A stretch of 64,000 nt of DNA from CAZYBO01 sp964645205. GTDB lineage: Bacteria > Pseudomonadota > Alphaproteobacteria > Rickettsiales > SXRF01. Shown in pieces: positions 62,443 through 64,000 of the stretch. Below the pieces are notes generated by a model. That model had not been told where the DNA came from. It ran no database searches and was given only the letters and a program-made list of their open reading frames with translations. The stretch is from positions 62,001 through 126,000 of the forward strand of contig CAZYBO010000006.1 of NCBI GenBank assembly GCA_964645205.1. The letters run 5' to 3'. Within the stretch, counting starts at the first letter, position 1. Each line of letters opens with the position of its first letter. A program made the position numbers and the translations under genes.

Positions 62443-63469
62443 GCGCTACTGGAACAGCTCCAGTTTTAAAATGGCATTGCTGTTTACCGTGCTGCTCGGG
62501 GTATCGGTAGCGCTCGTCGTCTATTTCCTATTCGGGTTTGGCAGTGAAGATTACATCCGTGAAGCCCGGACGATCGGGGCGGCAAAAATCGCGGGCATCG
62601 TCATTATCGTGCTGATGTCCATCGTGGTGCTGGTGAGTTTCATCATCAGCCGGTTTGTGGTCAGCCGCATCAATACTATTGCTGCCACAGCCCATGACAT
62701 CATGAACACAGGCGATTTGTCGCGGCGGATTTCCATCGAGACGAAATGGGACGACCTGAGCAATTTGGCGCAACTACTCAACCGCTTTCTGGCGCGTAAC
62801 GAATTGTTGATGGAAGGTATCCGCGAGGTGAGCAACAATATCGCGCATGACCTTCGCACGCCGCTAACCCACCTGCGCAACCAAATCGAAGAGCTGAAAT
62901 CAAAACCGGCTACCGAAACAGATATCGATGCGCTGCTTGCCGAGGCCGACCATATACTCGCGATTTTCCACTCGCTGCTGCGCATCGCCAATATTGAAAA
63001 AGGCAAGCGCCATCAGGCTTTCGACGAGATAGAGCTTACAGGCCTGCTGCACGATGTGGCCGAGTTGTATGAACCGGTGGCGGAAGAAAAAAACATTCAT
63101 CTCAGCCTTGATTTTGCAGGCAATCAGCGCATTGCGGGCGATCGCCATTTGCTATTCCAGCTTTTTGCCAACCTACTTGATAACGCCATTAAATTCTCGC
63201 CGCGAGGCGGAAAAGTAAAAGTCGCTGTCATTCCTGCCAAGGACATGATTTTCATCTGCATTGACGATCAGGGGCCGGGCATCGCGGGCAACGAGAAGGA
63301 GCATGTGTTCCGACGTTTTTACCGTGGCGATGCCAGCCGCAGCACGCAGGGCAATGGGCTGGGTCTGAGCCTTGCCAAAGCTATTATCGATCTGCATCAA
63401 GGTAATATCGCGCTGGAGGACGGCAATCCAGGCCTGCGCGTAAAGGTGCAGATCAAACCTTACCAATAG
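62411..63469 (+). CDS. Sensor histidine kinase with HAMP domain
   Basis: A 352-residue kinase paired with the preceding OmpR-type regulator. It has two membrane helices (about 21-43 and 57-82) with only about 14 extracytoplasmic residues between, so it probably senses within the membrane. HAMP (about 82-135), HisKA with NNIAHDLRTPLTHLRNQIEE near 143 and an HATPase with NLLDNAIKFSPRGGKV, DQGPGI and GNGLGLSLAKAI follow. The start is uncertain: GTG 62411 gives the usual RRYWNSSSFKMALL beginning with a 32-bp overlap; TTG 62372 and ATG 62471 are alternatives. Confidence 0.9.
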   Translation: MQDTSSKTALRRYWNSSSFKMALLFTVLLGVSVALVVYFLFGFGSEDYIREARTIGAAKIAGIVIIVLMSIVVLVSFIISRFVVSRINTIAATAHDIMNTGDLSRRISIETKWDDLSNLAQLLNRFLARNELLMEGIREVSNNIAHDLRTPLTHLRNQIEELKSKPATETDIDALLAEADHILAIFHSLLRIANIEKGKRHQAFDEIELTGLLHDVAELYEPVAEEKNIHLSLDFAGNQRIAGDRHLLFQLFANLLDNAIKFSPRGGKVKVAVIPAKDMIFICIDDQGPGIAGNEKEHVFRRFYRGDASRSTQGNGLGLSLAKAIIDLHQGNIALEDGNPGLRVKVQIKPYQ

Positions 63470-63509
63470 TTCAGATGCATAAGCAGGCTTTACGCAGTAG
63501 GCTTGCTCC

Positions 63510-64000
63510 ATGACACAATTGCAGAAACAAAAAATCGCCATTATCGGCAGCGGCATTTCGGGGCTGGCTGCGGCATCGCTGCTCAATGGGCAGCATGACA
63601 TTACAGTATATGAAAAAAACGCCGTCCCCGGCGGGCACAGCCGCACCGTCGACGTAAAAACGCCTGAAGGGATAGTGCCGGTCGATACCGGATTCATTGT
63701 GTTCAACTACCGTAATTACCCGTTGCTATCTAAATTATTTGCGCATCTCGACGTGCCGGTTGCCAAAAGCGATATGTCTTTCGGCGCCAGCATCAACAAT
63801 GGCTGGCTGGAATACGGCACCCAGCACCCGCACAATGTGTTCACTCAGAAACGCAACCTGCTGCGCCCGCAATTTTGGGGCATGATCCGCGACGTGCTGC
63901 GCTTCAATAAGCAGGCTAAAACCTATCTCGAGTGCGATCCGTCCGTTACACTCCGGCAATGCTTCGACGCGCTGGGTATGGGCGAGTGGTACCAGAAATA
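63510..64000 (+). CDS. FAD/NAD(P)-binding oxidoreductase, 3' end missing
   Basis: The first 163 residues of a flavoprotein cut by the window edge. The dinucleotide loop IAIIGSGISGLAAASLLNG is at residues 9-27, followed by VYEKNAVPGGHSRTVDV and VDTGFIVFNYRNYPLL, a start typical of amine-oxidase-like FAD proteins that in many proteobacteria precede a cyclopropane-fatty-acid-synthase cluster. ATG 63510 is the first good start, 40 bp after the kinase stop. The reaction cannot be named from this part. Confidence 0.85.
   Translation, partial: MTQLQKQKIAIIGSGISGLAAASLLNGQHDITVYEKNAVPGGHSRTVDVKTPEGIVPVDTGFIVFNYRNYPLLSKLFAHLDVPVAKSDMSFGASINNGWLEYGTQHPHNVFTQKRNLLRPQFWGMIRDVLRFNKQAKTYLECDPSVTLRQCFDALGMGEWYQK

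Noticed and set aside
1..64000. CRISPR array, insertion sequence, prophage or defence cluster
   Set aside because: No regularly spaced repeats, transposase, integrase, phage structural or recognisable defence genes were seen on either strand.

Overview
The window is a dense, mostly single-copy housekeeping stretch of an alphaproteobacterial chromosome (GC in the high 50s by eye). Placement rests on several things: the purL / purQ-purS-purC block facing a DUF1476 (F1-ATPase zeta-type) gene, the order rpmH-rnpA-yidD-yidC-engB-argB, the SURF1-thrC-M16 peptidase run, a phasin, a UbiK-type BMFP protein, and a CtrA-type TTAA-N7-TTAA box. The presence of ppk, LysR and OmpR regulators, a chemoreceptor, Tad-type pilin genes and a B12-controlled TonB receptor suggests a free-living or facultatively associated cell rather than a strongly reduced endosymbiont. 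I make no species call.

Layout. 0-8.5 kb: purine synthesis (purL, 5' end off the window; purQSC), a chemoreceptor, the zeta-type inhibitor, a DjlA-like J-protein, an EamA exporter and an amidase, then the RNase P RNA. 9-18.5 kb: SixA phosphatase, polyphosphate kinase and Ppx/GppA, HldD epimerase, UbiK, YbjN, proC, a LysR regulator and a candidate small RNA with its own terminator. 18.6-31.4 kb: aspartate aminotransferase, a tandem FKBP-like membrane protein, ychF, pth, rplY, prs, a K+/H+ antiporter, uvrC, a phasin, and thioredoxin reductase, DUF305 protein and peroxiredoxin. 31.6-38.3 kb: an ankyrin protein, SURF1, thrC, an M16 peptidase, gshA, rsmE, ubiA. 38.4-42.5 kb: an EAL protein and three Tad pilus-type genes. 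42.5-46.5 kb: argB-engB-yidC-yidD-rnpA-rpmH. 46.7-53.4 kb: a histidine kinase, panB, a glycosyltransferase, a BtuB-like receptor behind a cobalamin riboswitch, tRNA-Phe and an AT-rich, probably acquired DapB-like gene. 53.5-63.5 kb: a second K+/H+ antiporter and a signalling island (two kinases, four receiver proteins and a diguanylate cyclase), then tRNA-Leu, an OmpR/kinase pair and the start of a flavin oxidoreductase.

Points that stand out: (i) palindromic repeat elements, two of them inserted in frame inside coding genes (purL and the amidase) and five in intergenic gaps with shared GTCAT...ATGAC ends; (ii) a structured, terminator-ended RNA candidate with an exposed CCTCC motif; (iii) a receiver-rich phosphorelay that appears to end in a c-di-GMP synthase with a degenerate EAL domain, next to a full CtrA box, while a separate EAL protein elsewhere has the opposite degeneration; (iv) a low-GC DapB-like gene beside tRNA-Phe; (v) long perfect palindromes in the purC/zeta and ubiK/ybjN gaps. 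No CRISPR array, insertion sequence, prophage or recognisable defence system was seen.
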